Shown in pieces: positions 44,591 through 54,097 of a stretch of DNA of 64,000 bases. A program made the position numbers and the translations under genes. Positions within the stretch are counted from its first letter, which is position 1; the number at the start of each line of letters is the position of its first letter. Below the pieces are notes generated by a model. It was not told where the DNA came from, did not search any database, and worked only from the letters and a program-made list of their open reading frames with translations. Source of the stretch: Rhizobium sophorae (GTDB lineage: Bacteria; Pseudomonadota; Alphaproteobacteria; Rhizobiales; Rhizobiaceae); NCBI RefSeq assembly GCF_013087515.1, contig NZ_JABFCN010000048.1, forward strand, positions 372,001-436,000, given 5' to 3'.

Positions 44591-44601
44591 GTGAGGTTCC
44601 G

Positions 44602-45747
44602 ATGTCGTGGCTGACTGCCGAGGAGGCGCTGCGGGCGCTGAAGACCAAGCCGCAGACGCTCTACGCCAATGTCAGCCGCGGACGCATCCGCGCCAAGCCC
44701 GATCCCGCCGACCCGCGCCGCAGCCTCTACCAGGCCGCTGACGTCCAGCGGCTTGCCGAGCGCCATGCCGGCCGCCGCAAGACCGAAACGGTCGCCGCCG
44801 AGGCGATCCGCTGGGGCGATCCGGTTCTTCCGTCGGCAGTCTCCACCATCATCGGCGGACGGCTTTTCTATCGCGGAAAGGATGCTGCCGGTTTTGCTGA
44901 AGTCGCGACGCTGGAGCAGACGGCGGCACTGCTCTGGAACGGCGCGGAGCCACTCTCTTGCAGCAGCGGGACCGGACATGCCTCTCCGTCGCTTCAGGCG
45001 GCATTCCTGGCGCTGGCAGGGCCGGTGACATCGGATCTGCCGTCGCTCGGCCGCTCGCAGGCAGCACTTCGGCGTGAAGCAAGCGGGGTTCTCTACACAG
45101 TCGCCGATGCGCTGGCGCCTGGGCCTTCCGACCGGCCGCTGCATCTCAGGCTTGCGGCAAGCTGGCAGCGGCCGGAGGCTGCCGATTGCCTGCGCCGTGC
45201 GCTGGTGCTGCTTGCCGATCACGAACTCAACGCCTCGACCTTTGCAGCGCGGGTCACGGCATCGGCGGGTGCAGCCCTTTCGGCCGCCGTGCTGTCCGGT
45301 CTGGCGACGCTGACAGGGCCGTTGCATGGTGCCGCCTGGCAAGGCGTCGACGCCTTGATCGAGACCGCTTCTGCGCTTGGGGCGGAGCAGGCGATCCGCC
45401 GCACGCTCGCCCAGGGCAATCGCCTGTCGGCCTTCGGCCATCCGCTCTATCCCGACAGCGATGTCAGGGCCTTAGCGCTGCTGTCGCACTTCCCCCTGCC
45501 GCCGCAGTTTGCCGCGGTTCGGGAAACCGGCGAGCAGATGGTCGGCGAAAGGGTCAACGTCGACTTCGCGCTTGCCGCGATGGCCGCCGCCTTCGATCTC
45601 CCAAGGGAGGCGCCAATCATCATTTTCTCGCTTGCCCGTTCAGTCGGTTGGCTTGCCCATGCGATGGAACAGATCGACAGTGGCGAATTGATCCGGCCGC
45701 GGGCGCGTTATACCGGACCGGCGCCCGAAACGGATAGTAGAACGTAA
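44602..45747 (+). CDS. Citrate synthase homologue with N-terminal helix-turn-helix
   Basis: A 381-residue fusion. Residues 1-60 (SWLTAEEALRALKTKPQTLY... SRGRIRAKPDPADPRRSLYQ, DVQRLAERH) are an excisionase/MerR-like winged HTH. From about residue 75 it is a citrate synthase domain with His in GPLHGAAW, His in FGHPLYPDSD and the Asp in RVNVDFALA retained. It could be a metabolite-sensing regulator, an enzyme, or both. It starts at MSWLTAE just after two palindromes, with the shorter homologue divergent. Confidence 0.85.
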   Translation: MSWLTAEEALRALKTKPQTLYANVSRGRIRAKPDPADPRRSLYQAADVQRLAERHAGRRKTETVAAEAIRWGDPVLPSAVSTIIGGRLFYRGKDAAGFAEVATLEQTAALLWNGAEPLSCSSGTGHASPSLQAAFLALAGPVTSDLPSLGRSQAALRREASGVLYTVADALAPGPSDRPLHLRLAASWQRPEAADCLRRALVLLADHELNASTFAARVTASAGAALSAAVLSGLATLTGPLHGAAWQGVDALIETASALGAEQAIRRTLAQGNRLSAFGHPLYPDSDVRALALLSHFPLPPQFAAVRETGEQMVGERVNVDFALAAMAAAFDLPREAPIIIFSLARSVGWLAHAMEQIDSGELIRPRARYTGPAPETDSRT

Positions 45748-45886
45748 GAATTCCGCCGCCGATTGCGTCAGTTTGCTTTTTTTGCCTAGGGAAATATTTG
45801 AATTCGGCTATCATCCCTCATATGGAAGAAGACGGTTGGCGGGCGCTTTCGAAAAGAACTGTTCCGCACGGTCAAGGGGACTTTCC

Positions 45887-46405
45887 ATGAATACGACGCT
45901 TCGCAGCATACTTGCCGCCGCACTTGCTGCCGGCCTCATTCCGTATGGGGCGGCCTTTGCGCAGTCTGCCGGCTGCACGGTATCGCGTGATGCCGGCGCC
46001 CGCCAGGTGCTCAGTTGTCCCGGCGGCGTGACGGTGACGGCAGAGGCCGGCGCTGCCTACAGCCTCGTCGACCGCAACCGTGACGGCAGCCCCGATTCGG
46101 CATCGCTGCGCCGCAAGGCCATTCTTGTCGATGTCGATAACACCCAGCACGCCGGTGGTTTTCAGGTCGTGACACCGCAGGCGATTGCGGCCGTGCGCGG
46201 CACCCAATGGGCCGTCGATGTCGCAGGCGGCCAAACCTCGGTGCTGGTCGTCAGAGGCAGCGTCGCGGTTCGCCGGCCGGCTGGCGAGCCGGTGCTGCTG
46301 TCGCCGGGCGAGGGTGTCGACGTTACCGCCGGAACCGGACCCCTCGTCGTGCGTCGCTGGCCGGCGCCGCGCGCCGCTGCTCTTCTTGCCCGTCTCGGCC
46401 AATAA
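45887..46405 (+). CDS. Exported FecR-like domain protein
   Basis: A 172-residue secreted protein with signal peptide TLRSILAAALAAGLIPYGAAFA and a FecR-type beta domain (VVTPQAIAAVRGTQWAVDVAGGQTSVLVVRGSVAVRR). One disulfide is likely (Cys pair in SAGCTV and VLSCPG). RBS AAGGGGA precedes the ATG. It lies 5 bp before a CHASE2-cyclase gene, so the pair probably forms an envelope sensor module. Confidence 0.83.
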   Translation: MNTTLRSILAAALAAGLIPYGAAFAQSAGCTVSRDAGARQVLSCPGGVTVTAEAGAAYSLVDRNRDGSPDSASLRRKAILVDVDNTQHAGGFQVVTPQAIAAVRGTQWAVDVAGGQTSVLVVRGSVAVRRPAGEPVLLSPGEGVDVTAGTGPLVVRRWPAPRAAALLARLGQ

Positions 46406-46410
46406 GTCCC

Positions 46411-48267
46411 ATGAACCATCGCCTGTTGACTGTGATCGCGCTGCTGCTCGCCGGTCTTTGGGGAGCTGCGCTTGGCTATACCAATCTCCATGCCGGTATC
46501 GGCCTTCTCGACCGGATGGAGGCCTCGCTTGCCGATATCCGCAGCCTCATCGTCGGGGCGAAAACACCGCCTCCCGTCGTCTCGATCGTCGCGATCGACG
46601 ACCGCACCGCTGGGGCGCACGGCTATCCGCTCAATCGGGCGACACTTGCGCGCCTCGTCGATGCCATCACCGCGCTGAAGCCGAAGGCCGTGGCGATCGA
46701 TATTCTGCTGGTCGATCCGGGGCCGGAGGAGGGCGATGCCGCACTGACCTCAGCCCTTCGCCAGGGGCCAAGCGTGATTGCGGCCGCGGCCACCTTTGCG
46801 CAAAGCCGCCAGCGGGTCACCGATGCGGCCGAGGATCCGCTTGCCGCCATCCCGGAGGCAAATCAGCTTCTCTTGCCGCTCCCCCGCTTTGCCGAGGCCG
46901 CCGCGGTCGGTATCGTCAACGTCGCAACCGACCAGACCGGCACGCCGCGCTTCATTCCGCTGATTTCGCGTGCCGCAGACCGGCTGGATCCGGCTTTTCC
47001 GCTGCGTGCCGCGTCGGTGGCGCTCGGCGTCGATCCCACCATCGAACGCGACGCTATCATGCTCGGAAAGCTGCGTATTCCCACAGATATCGGCCAGCGC
47101 CTGCCGGTGACCTTCTATGGCGGGCACGGCAGTATCGCCACCTTCAGCGCCGCCGATGCGCTGGATGGCAAGCTGTCGGCGGATGCGGTGGCAGGCCGCA
47201 TCGTCGTCATCGGTTCGACTGTCACCGGCGGCGGCGACGTCTTCCCGACCCCGTTCGATCCCGTCATGCCCGGCGTCGAGGTGATGTCGACGGCGATCAC
47301 CCATCTCGTTACCGGCGACGGCATGGTGCGCGACCGCAGGATGCGGCTGATCGATGCCGCCACTGCCATCGGACTGCCGATCGTGCTCGTGTCGCTGGTC
47401 GCCTGGCGCCGGAGTGCGGCAGGCTATGTCATCATCGTGCTGACGCTGATCGTCTGGGCGATGCTCAATCTGTCGGCCTTCGCACATGGCTATTGGCTGA
47501 GTGCGGCGCTGCCGATCGCCGCGGCGCTGCCGCCGGCGTTGGCGTTCGGCGCGGCCGAACTCTGGCTCGACCGCGGCCGCGCCCGTCATTACGCCGAACA
47601 GAGCGCACTCCTGCAGCGCATTGAGGCGCCTGGGCTCGGCGAGTGGCTGGCGCGCGATCCGAATTTCCTCGCCGCTCCGGTGCGCCAGAACGCCGCCGTC
47701 ATCTTCATCGATCTCTCGGGTTTCACCGGCCTCAGCGAAAATGCGGGGCCGGTGGCGGTGAGCGAGATGCTGAGCGGCTTCTTCGAACTGGTCGACGAGG
47801 AGGCCCGCGCCCATGGCGGCGCCATCACCAGCTTCATGGGCGACGGGGCGATGATTCTGTTCGGCCTGCCGGAGCCCGCCGATGACGATGCCGCCCGGGC
47901 CGCCGCCTGCGCGGTCAGTCTGTGCGAGCGCACAAGGGCCTGGCTTCAAGCGCATGCGGGCTTTGCCCAGAAGAAGATCGGCTTCAAGGTCGGCGCCCAT
48001 TGCGGCCCGATCGTCGCCTCGCGATTGGGCAGCGGCGACCGGCAGCAGATCACGGCGGCGGGCGACACCGTCAATGTCGGCAGCCGCCTGATGGAGGTCG
48101 CCGCCCGCCATGGTGTCGAACTGGCGCTGAGCGCCGAAATCGTCCGCGCAGCAGGTCCCGATAGCGTGCTCATGCAGTCCGGCCGTATGGAGGGACCGTT
48201 GGAAACGGCGCTGCGCGGCCGTGCAAGCCGCATCGACGTCTGGCTGTGGCGCAGCCGCACGCTTTGA
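46411..48267 (+). CDS. CHASE2 domain-containing adenylate/guanylate cyclase
   Basis: A 618-residue membrane cyclase. After an N-terminal helix comes a periplasmic CHASE2 sensor (about residues 28-320; VVSIVAIDDRTAGAHGYPL, VAIDILLVDPGP), three transmembrane helices (about 325-400) and a class III cyclase domain (from about 425). Both metal aspartates are present (FIDLSGFT; SFMGDGAMILFG), and GDTVNVGSRL covers the transition-state residues. It should make cAMP in response to an extracytoplasmic signal, possibly relayed by the FecR-like neighbour. Confidence 0.9.
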   Translation: MNHRLLTVIALLLAGLWGAALGYTNLHAGIGLLDRMEASLADIRSLIVGAKTPPPVVSIVAIDDRTAGAHGYPLNRATLARLVDAITALKPKAVAIDILLVDPGPEEGDAALTSALRQGPSVIAAAATFAQSRQRVTDAAEDPLAAIPEANQLLLPLPRFAEAAAVGIVNVATDQTGTPRFIPLISRAADRLDPAFPLRAASVALGVDPTIERDAIMLGKLRIPTDIGQRLPVTFYGGHGSIATFSAADALDGKLSADAVAGRIVVIGSTVTGGGDVFPTPFDPVMPGVEVMSTAITHLVTGDGMVRDRRMRLIDAATAIGLPIVLVSLVAWRRSAAGYVIIVLTLIVWAMLNLSAFAHGYWLSAALPIAAALPPALAFGAAELWLDRGRARHYAEQSALLQRIEAPGLGEWLARDPNFLAAPVRQNAAVIFIDLSGFTGLSENAGPVAVSEMLSGFFELVDEEARAHGGAITSFMGDGAMILFGLPEPADDDAARAAACAVSLCERTRAWLQAHAGFAQKKIGFKVGAHCGPIVASRLGSGDRQQITAAGDTVNVGSRLMEVAARHGVELALSAEIVRAAGPDSVLMQSGRMEGPLETALRGRASRIDVWLWRSRTL

Positions 48268-48366
48268 CAATCGCCGCGGGAGCGGCTAGGAACGGCGCAA
48301 ATACCCCGCCGGCTGGCTCCGGCCATGGCGCAGCAACGCGCCTGACAGCTCCGAAAGATCGAACCC

Positions 48367-50322
48367 ATGACAGAATTTAACGGCGTCGTTCCGGCGATCG
48401 CCAAGGCGTTGCAGAAGCGCGGTTACGCCGAACTCACCCCGGTGCAGAAGGCGATGCTCGATCCCGCGCTCGCCGCTTCCGACGCGCTGGTCTCGGCCCA
48501 GACGGGCTCCGGCAAGACCGTCGCCTTCGGTCTGGCGCTGGCTCCGACGCTGCTTGAGGGCAGGGAGCGGTTTGGCAATGCCGGCGCGCCGCTCGCTCTC
48601 GTCATCGCCCCGACGCGCGAGCTTGCCCTGCAGGTGAAGCGCGAGCTCGACTGGCTCTTTGAGATGACCGGCGCGGTGATCGTCAGCTGCGTCGGCGGCA
48701 TGGACATCCGTAGCGAGCGCCGGTCGCTCGAACGCGGCGCCCATATCGTCGTCGGCACACCCGGCCGGCTTTGCGACCATATCCGCCGCAGGGCGCTCGA
48801 CATGTCGGAACTGAAGGCTGCCGTGCTCGACGAGGCCGACGAGATGCTCGATCTCGGTTTCCGCGAAGACCTGGAATTCATCCTCGATGCGGCGCCGGAC
48901 GAACGCCGGACACTGATGTTTTCGGCAACCGTGCCGGCGGCGATCGCCAAGCTTGCCAAGAGCTACCAACGCGATGCCGTGCGCATCAGCACCGCGGCCG
49001 AGGAAAAGCAGCATATCGACATCGAATATCGCGCACTCATGGTGGCCCCGAGCGACCGCGAGAATGCGATCATCAACGTGCTGCGCTATTACGAGGCGAC
49101 CAATGCCATCGTCTTCTGCTCGACGCGTGCTGCCGTCAATCATCTGACGGCGCGGTTCAACAACCGCAATTTTGCCGTGGTGGCGCTGTCCGGCGAGCTG
49201 ACCCAGAACGAACGCAGCCATGCGCTGCAGGCGATGCGCGACGGGCGTGCCCGCGTCTGCATCGCGACCGACGTCGCCGCCCGCGGCATCGACCTGCCGG
49301 GCCTTGATCTCGTCATCCATGCCGACCTGCCGACCAATCCGGAAACGCTGCTGCATCGCAGCGGCCGCACCGGCCGGGCCGGACGCAAGGGCATCAGCGC
49401 CATGATCGTGCCGCTGAGTGCACGGCGCAAGGCGGAGCGCCTGCTCGAGAATGCCGGTATTTCGGCTGCCTGGGCGCGGCCGCCCTCGGCCGAGGAAGTG
49501 AGCGAGCGCGACGACGAGCGGCTGCTCGCCGATCCAATCTTCAACGAAACGCCGCAGGAGGAAGAGCAGGGGCTGGTACAGCAGCTTCTCGCCAGCCACG
49601 GCGCCGAAAAGCTTGCCGCCGCCTTCCTGCGTCTTTACCGCACCAATCATTCGGCGCCGGAGGATCTGATCGAGGTCACCGTGCAGGACGAGCGCAGCCG
49701 CAAGCGCCGCGACAATGCCGAGCCCTACGAGCCGGCGCAGAAGGGACCGCGCGAAGATTTCGGCGCCAGCGTCTGGTTTTCCGTCTCGGTCGGACGCAAG
49801 CAGAATGCCGAGCCGCGCTGGCTGATCCCGATGCTTTGCCGCAACGGCAATGTGACGAAGCGCGAGATCGGTGCGATCAAGATGCAACCCGAGGAAACTT
49901 TTGTGGAGATCGCCGCGGCGAGTGCCGAAAGCTTCCTGGCGGCGATCGGTCCGAACAAGGCGCTCGAACGCGGCATCCGCGTGACCAGGCTTTCCGGCAC
50001 ACCGGATTTCAGCCGGGCGCCTGCGCCGAAGCCCTATGCCGGCAAGCCATCCCGTGACGAGCGGCCGGACGATACGTTCCGCGGCGAGCGGCCGAAGAAC
50101 AAGTTCGGCAAGGGTCCGGGCGGCGGATACGCCGCAGCCGACAATGCGGGCCAGGAGAGACAGGATAGCAAGCCCTGGAGCAAGAAACCGGGTAAGCCTG
50201 GCTTCGATGCCCCGAGATCCGACAAACCGAAATTCGACAAGCCGAAATTCGAAGGCGCCAAATATGACGGAAAAGGCGGCGCCGGGCCGAAGGCCAAGTT
50301 TTCGAAGAAGAAGCCCGGCTGA
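48367..50322 (+). CDS. DEAD-box ATP-dependent RNA helicase
   Basis: A 651-residue helicase with full motifs: Q-motif YAELTPVQ, AQTGSGKT (I), PTRELA (Ia), LDEADEML (II), SAT (III) and HRSGRTGRAGRKG (VI). C-terminally there is a DbpA-like RNA-binding fold (VWFSVSVGRKQNAEPRWLIPMLCRNG) at about residues 475-555, then a basic Lys/Pro/Phe-rich tail with short PKFDKPKF repeats. This is the CsdA/DeaD-type architecture, acting in ribosome assembly or cold-shock RNA handling. Confidence 0.92.
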   Translation: MTEFNGVVPAIAKALQKRGYAELTPVQKAMLDPALAASDALVSAQTGSGKTVAFGLALAPTLLEGRERFGNAGAPLALVIAPTRELALQVKRELDWLFEMTGAVIVSCVGGMDIRSERRSLERGAHIVVGTPGRLCDHIRRRALDMSELKAAVLDEADEMLDLGFREDLEFILDAAPDERRTLMFSATVPAAIAKLAKSYQRDAVRISTAAEEKQHIDIEYRALMVAPSDRENAIINVLRYYEATNAIVFCSTRAAVNHLTARFNNRNFAVVALSGELTQNERSHALQAMRDGRARVCIATDVAARGIDLPGLDLVIHADLPTNPETLLHRSGRTGRAGRKGISAMIVPLSARRKAERLLENAGISAAWARPPSAEEVSERDDERLLADPIFNETPQEEEQGLVQQLLASHGAEKLAAAFLRLYRTNHSAPEDLIEVTVQDERSRKRRDNAEPYEPAQKGPREDFGASVWFSVSVGRKQNAEPRWLIPMLCRNGNVTKREIGAIKMQPEETFVEIAAASAESFLAAIGPNKALERGIRVTRLSGTPDFSRAPAPKPYAGKPSRDERPDDTFRGERPKNKFGKGPGGGYAAADNAGQERQDSKPWSKKPGKPGFDAPRSDKPKFDKPKFEGAKYDGKGGAGPKAKFSKKKPG

Positions 50323-50330
50323 TTTTGTCG

Positions 50331-50412
50331 CTACAGCACCGCGCTGTACGCTTTGAATTGCTGCATAATTTTATCCTTAAATCGATTCCCATTTAAGGAA
50401 TTATGCAGTAAC
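50331..50412 (-). repeat. Dispersed intergenic repeat, copy D (inverted)
   Basis: On the minus strand it reads as the family: an imperfect inverted repeat (CTGCATAATT...AATTATGCAG arms), then TCAAAGCGTACAGCG and GGTGCTGTAG. It directly follows the helicase stop. Confidence 0.55.
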
Positions 50413-50465
50413 CCTTCGCCGGTCCTGGCGGAGGGCTTTGGGCCGTATCCCTCAGCGAGGCAAGG

Positions 50466-50900
50466 ATGATGGTGGAAACGGCAATCCTCAGCGTTCCGGT
50501 TTTCAGTACGCTCTGCAATGAGGCCTTCCGGCTGCGGCGCGCTATTTTCGTGCATGAGCAGAAGGTTCCCGAAGCCGAGGAATTCGATGCCGACGATCTC
50601 AGCGCCCATCATCTCGTCGCCGTCACGGCGGGCGAGGTCTCCGGCACCCTGCGGGTGATTTATGCCGAGGAACATGTGAAGATCGGCCGGGTTGCTGTTG
50701 CCGGCCAATGGCGCGGCCAAGGCATTGCAGCCGCAATGATCGAGCGAGCGATAGACCTGCATCGCGCTGCCCGCGACAACCGCTTCTATCTCACAGCACA
50801 GGCGGACAAGCTGCCGCTCTACGAGCGTTTCGGCTTCGTCGCCTATGGCGCGGAATTTCTTGACGGTGGCATGCCGCATCTTGCCATGAAGAATTACTGA
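50466..50900 (+). CDS. GNAT family N-acetyltransferase (ElaA/YjcF-like)
   Basis: A 144-residue acetyltransferase: LRRAIFVHEQKVPEAEEFDADDL is the ElaA/YjcF-like N-terminal motif, followed by KIGRVAVAGQWRGQGIAAAMIERAI (acetyl-CoA loop QWRGQGIA) and YERFGFVAYGAEFLDGGMPHLAM. Substrate unknown. AGGCAAGG precedes the ATG. Confidence 0.9.
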   Translation: MMVETAILSVPVFSTLCNEAFRLRRAIFVHEQKVPEAEEFDADDLSAHHLVAVTAGEVSGTLRVIYAEEHVKIGRVAVAGQWRGQGIAAAMIERAIDLHRAARDNRFYLTAQADKLPLYERFGFVAYGAEFLDGGMPHLAMKNY

Positions 50901-50919
50901 GCTTCAGCAAAGCGTCGAT

Positions 50920-51765
50920 TCAGGCTTGCGATTTCACGTCAAAGGCAAGCGAACTTGAAAGGTCGCGGTAGGCATCGATCTGTTGCTGCAACAGCGCGAT
51001 TTTCTGTTCCACCATGCCAACAGCATCGGCTCCGGCGATGAACCGGCGGGGTAGCTCCGGTTGGTTGACCAGGGTGATCAGCGCTTGGGCGAGTTTTGCG
51101 GGATCGCCGCTCTGCTGGCCGTTGGCGGATTTCCAGAATGCCAGGTGTTGGGCGCGTCTTTCGTCGTAGTCGCTGACAGATGACGGAGCATATTGGGTTG
51201 ATTCGTCAGTCAGCAATTCCGTGCGGAAGAAGCCCGGATTGACGATCATCGTTTCGATGCCGAACGGCGCCACTTCGGGCTGCAGCGATTCCATCCAGCC
51301 ATCGAGGGCAAACTTCGCGGCAGAGTAAGCGCTGCAAAACTCAAAGCCCAGCAAGCTGGCCGTCGATGAGATCGAGATGATCTTGCCGGACCCCTGCCGG
51401 CGCATCACCGGCAGGACGGCGCGGGTGACACTCATGGGGCCGAGGAGATTACTGGCCAACTGCAGATCCATCTGGGCTGAGGTCAATTCCTCAAAATAGC
51501 CTGCGTAAAAGTTCGCGGCATTATTGACCAGCACGTCGATGCGACCAAAACGTTCAAGCGCCGCTTTGACAGCGGAGTCCGCATCGGCAGACTTTGTCAC
51601 GTCCAGCGTGACGACCAGCAGGTTTTCCGATTGACCGATGGCCGCGGCAACGCGCTCACGATTTCGGCCGGTGGCGATGAGCTTGTCGCCGGACGCCAGA
51701 ACCGCCTTGGCGAAATCGAACCCCATGCCGCGCCCGGCGCCTGTGATCATCCAGACTTTACTCAT
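50920..51765 (-). CDS. Short-chain dehydrogenase/reductase
   Basis: A 281-residue classical SDR with ITGAGRGMGFDFAKA (cofactor loop), NNAANFYAG and the YSAAK catalytic pair; the Arg after the second strand (ATGRNRERV) suggests NADP(H). It is read after the Old Yellow Enzyme gene, 36 bp downstream, with AAGGAG at its start. Together they look like a reductive pathway for an unsaturated or carbonyl compound. Confidence 0.92.
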   Translation of the reverse strand: MSKVWMITGAGRGMGFDFAKAVLASGDKLIATGRNRERVAAAIGQSENLLVVTLDVTKSADADSAVKAALERFGRIDVLVNNAANFYAGYFEELTSAQMDLQLASNLLGPMSVTRAVLPVMRRQGSGKIISISSTASLLGFEFCSAYSAAKFALDGWMESLQPEVAPFGIETMIVNPGFFRTELLTDESTQYAPSSVSDYDERRAQHLAFWKSANGQQSGDPAKLAQALITLVNQPELPRRFIAGADAVGMVEQKIALLQQQIDAYRDLSSSLAFDVKSQA

Positions 51766-51801
51766 AGAATTCTCCTTGATGGCGAGTTGTGTACCGACAC
51801 T

Positions 51802-52968
51802 TTATGCGTTGGCCTTCCGCCCGTGCGCCGCATGATCATCGTTGATCTTGAACCAGCCGCCGGCTGCCTCAATGACGCCCCAGAGCTTGGTGGGAAGTGC
51901 GATTTTTGGGACCGTCGTGGTTCTGATCTCCGTCTCGATCAGATCGCCGTTTCCGCTCTTTGACAGTTCGACCCAGTCCGGGTTGATCACCAGCCCTTGG
52001 CCGACAGCCACAAGCGAAAGGCCCAGATCGAGGGCACGCTCCGCTTGTTGAGGCGTTCTGACCTGGCCAGCGGCAAGGACTGGCACGCGCCCTGCAACTC
52101 TGGCGGCGATCAACTCAGCGATCATGCGATCATCGCTAGCTTCAACCGGCTTGGCATCGAGTACGCTCGACAGCGATGCATGGATGTAGTCCACGCCGCA
52201 ATCGATGAGACGGTCGATAAGCCCGTAGGTGTCCTCGATCCGAAGCCCGCCGGATTCTGGTTCCTCCGGGGAAATCCGGTATCCCAAAAGGAAGGGTCGC
52301 GTCGCGTATGTGTCTATTACCCGCTTCACTTCGAGGACCACTGCAAGCGGGAACCGCATCCGGTTTTCCAGCGCGCCTCCCCATTCGTCGTTGCGCTGGT
52401 TATAGACAGGCGAGAAGAAGTTCTGGATCAGGAAGCCATGGGCACCATGGAGTTCGACACCGTCGAAGCCCGCTTCGATGGCACGGCGCGTCGCACGCCC
52501 GAACGCCGAAATCACATCGAGGATTTCGTCATGGCTCAGAGCACGTGTAGTGACCCCACCTGGATTGAACGGGCCGGCGGGAACTTCGAGCGCACTGGCG
52601 CTGACCACGTCCTTCTTCGGGGCCAGCTCCGGCACGGCCTTGTTCCCAGCGTGAAAAATCTGAAGAATCGCGGGTGCGCCGCCGCTCTTAGCGGATTCCG
52701 CGAGCCGCCGCAGACTTGGCATGAAGCTGTCGTCATAAGAAGCGAATTCGCCCGTGAAGCCGATGCCATTGGGCGTGACGTGCGTGCAGCCCGTCACAAC
52801 GAGGCCAACGCCGTTTACCCTACGTCGATAATACGAAACTTCCTCATCCGAGACAGTTCCATCGTCATTCGCCGACCATGTCGTCATTGGTGCCATGACG
52901 ACCCGGTTGCGAAGCGTGAGCCCCTTGGCGAATGCGAACGGTTCAAAAATTTTGGACGTAGTTTCCAT
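51802..52968 (-). CDS. Old Yellow Enzyme family NADH:flavin oxidoreductase
   Basis: A 388-residue FMN barrel enzyme of the bacterial OYE type that reduces activated C=C bonds. Motifs: NRVVMAPMTTWSA, GFDGVELHGAHGFLIQNFFSPVYNQRNDEWGG and the FMN-phosphate loop VPVLAAGQVRTPQQAERAL. It is divergent from the lysR gene and followed by an SDR. The start at METTSK matches the family; the frame extends ten codons upstream. Confidence 0.92.
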   Translation of the reverse strand: METTSKIFEPFAFAKGLTLRNRVVMAPMTTWSANDDGTVSDEEVSYYRRRVNGVGLVVTGCTHVTPNGIGFTGEFASYDDSFMPSLRRLAESAKSGGAPAILQIFHAGNKAVPELAPKKDVVSASALEVPAGPFNPGGVTTRALSHDEILDVISAFGRATRRAIEAGFDGVELHGAHGFLIQNFFSPVYNQRNDEWGGALENRMRFPLAVVLEVKRVIDTYATRPFLLGYRISPEEPESGGLRIEDTYGLIDRLIDCGVDYIHASLSSVLDAKPVEASDDRMIAELIAARVAGRVPVLAAGQVRTPQQAERALDLGLSLVAVGQGLVINPDWVELSKSGNGDLIETEIRTTTVPKIALPTKLWGVIEAAGGWFKINDDHAAHGRKANA

Positions 52969-53040
52969 GAGCAATTGTCTCTCTTGCTTGCCGGTCAACG
53001 GTTTGTGAAGTGACAGATAGCGATGAAGACAAACGATGAT

Positions 53041-53085
53041 TAGCCGCTATAATCTGCATGAAGTTAGAAATGAGGCTGATAAATG
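53041..53085 (+). promoter_or_regulatory. Element at the lysR start, copy 1 of 3
   Basis: This 45-bp element contains a TATAAT box (53048-53053), CTGCATGAAG, GTTAGAAATGAGG and the lysR ATG. Related elements occur at 57733-57777 (37 of 45 identical) and 57031-57062 (25 of 32 identical). It lies 73 bp from the OYE start. Confidence 0.55.
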
Positions 53086-53976
53086 AGACACGGTGACTTC
53101 AGCGAACTTGCAGCCTTCATCGCCGTCGCCGAGGCTGGAAGTTTTACGCGCGCCTCCGCCAAGCTGGGACTTTCCCAGTCTGCCGTCAGTTACTCAGTCA
53201 GGATGCTGGAGCAGAGGCTGGGGGTGCGGCTAATCTCACGCACTACACGAAGCTTGTCGCTGACCGATGCCGGAGAGCGTATGCTTCGGAACCTCCGCCC
53301 TGCCTTCGAACACATCGAAAGCGAGATCGCAGCCGTCACCTCACTTCGTGACAAGCCGGCGGGCACTATCCGTATCACGACGTTCCGATATGCCGCCATG
53401 AGCGTGCTTTGGCCTGTCATGACAACATTCTTGGCGGAATACCCGGATATTGAAATGGAGGTCATTCTTGACGAGGGCCTGACGGATATCGTGGCCGGCC
53501 GGTTCGACGCCGGTATTCGCATTGGAGAACAGGTTCAAAAAGACATGGTTGCCGTCAGGATCGGCCCTGACCTTCGCATGGCAGTCGTCGGATCGCCGTC
53601 CTACTTCCAGAACCGCACAATCCCAATGACGCCCCGCGATCTCGGCGACCACCGGGGTATTAGCTACCGGCAAACCACAGGAGGTGGATTGTACGCCTGG
53701 GAGTTCGAGCGCGACGGCGAGGAGCTTGTGGTCAGAATGAACGGGCCGCTCATCATCAACGATAGTTTGATGCTGGAAGCCGCTGCTTTGGATGGGCTCG
53801 GGCTTGCCTACACCTTCGAAAGTCAGGTTTCACAATACATTGCAGACGGGCGACTGATCCGAGTCCTCGACGATTGGTGTCAGTCGTTCCCTGGCTATCA
53901 CCTGTATTACCCAAGCCGACGTCAGCATACGGCTGCGTTTGCGCTCCTCGTCGAGGCGCTTCGTTTCAAAGGCTGA
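53083..53976 (+). CDS. LysR family transcriptional regulator
   Basis: A 297-residue LysR regulator: HTH at residues 6-65 (LAAFIAVAEAGSFTRASAKL, LGLSQSAVSYSVRMLEQRLG) and a periplasmic-binding-protein-like effector domain from about 92. It sits divergent from the OYE-SDR pair, the classical LysR layout, and likely activates it in response to a small aromatic or carbonyl effector. The motif at its start recurs upstream of the cytochrome and 2Fe-2S genes. Confidence 0.94.
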   Translation: MRHGDFSELAAFIAVAEAGSFTRASAKLGLSQSAVSYSVRMLEQRLGVRLISRTTRSLSLTDAGERMLRNLRPAFEHIESEIAAVTSLRDKPAGTIRITTFRYAAMSVLWPVMTTFLAEYPDIEMEVILDEGLTDIVAGRFDAGIRIGEQVQKDMVAVRIGPDLRMAVVGSPSYFQNRTIPMTPRDLGDHRGISYRQTTGGGLYAWEFERDGEELVVRMNGPLIINDSLMLEAAALDGLGLAYTFESQVSQYIADGRLIRVLDDWCQSFPGYHLYYPSRRQHTAAFALLVEALRFKG

Positions 53977-54097
53977 CGCCCCTGCCAGGCCTGTCCGGAA
54001 GATGGTCGCATCACGCGACAGGAATAGCGCGGCCCTGTGCGGCCCGCTGCATTCAGCGGCACACAGGACCGGGGCAGGCTCTCGTTCGAGCCAGGTT

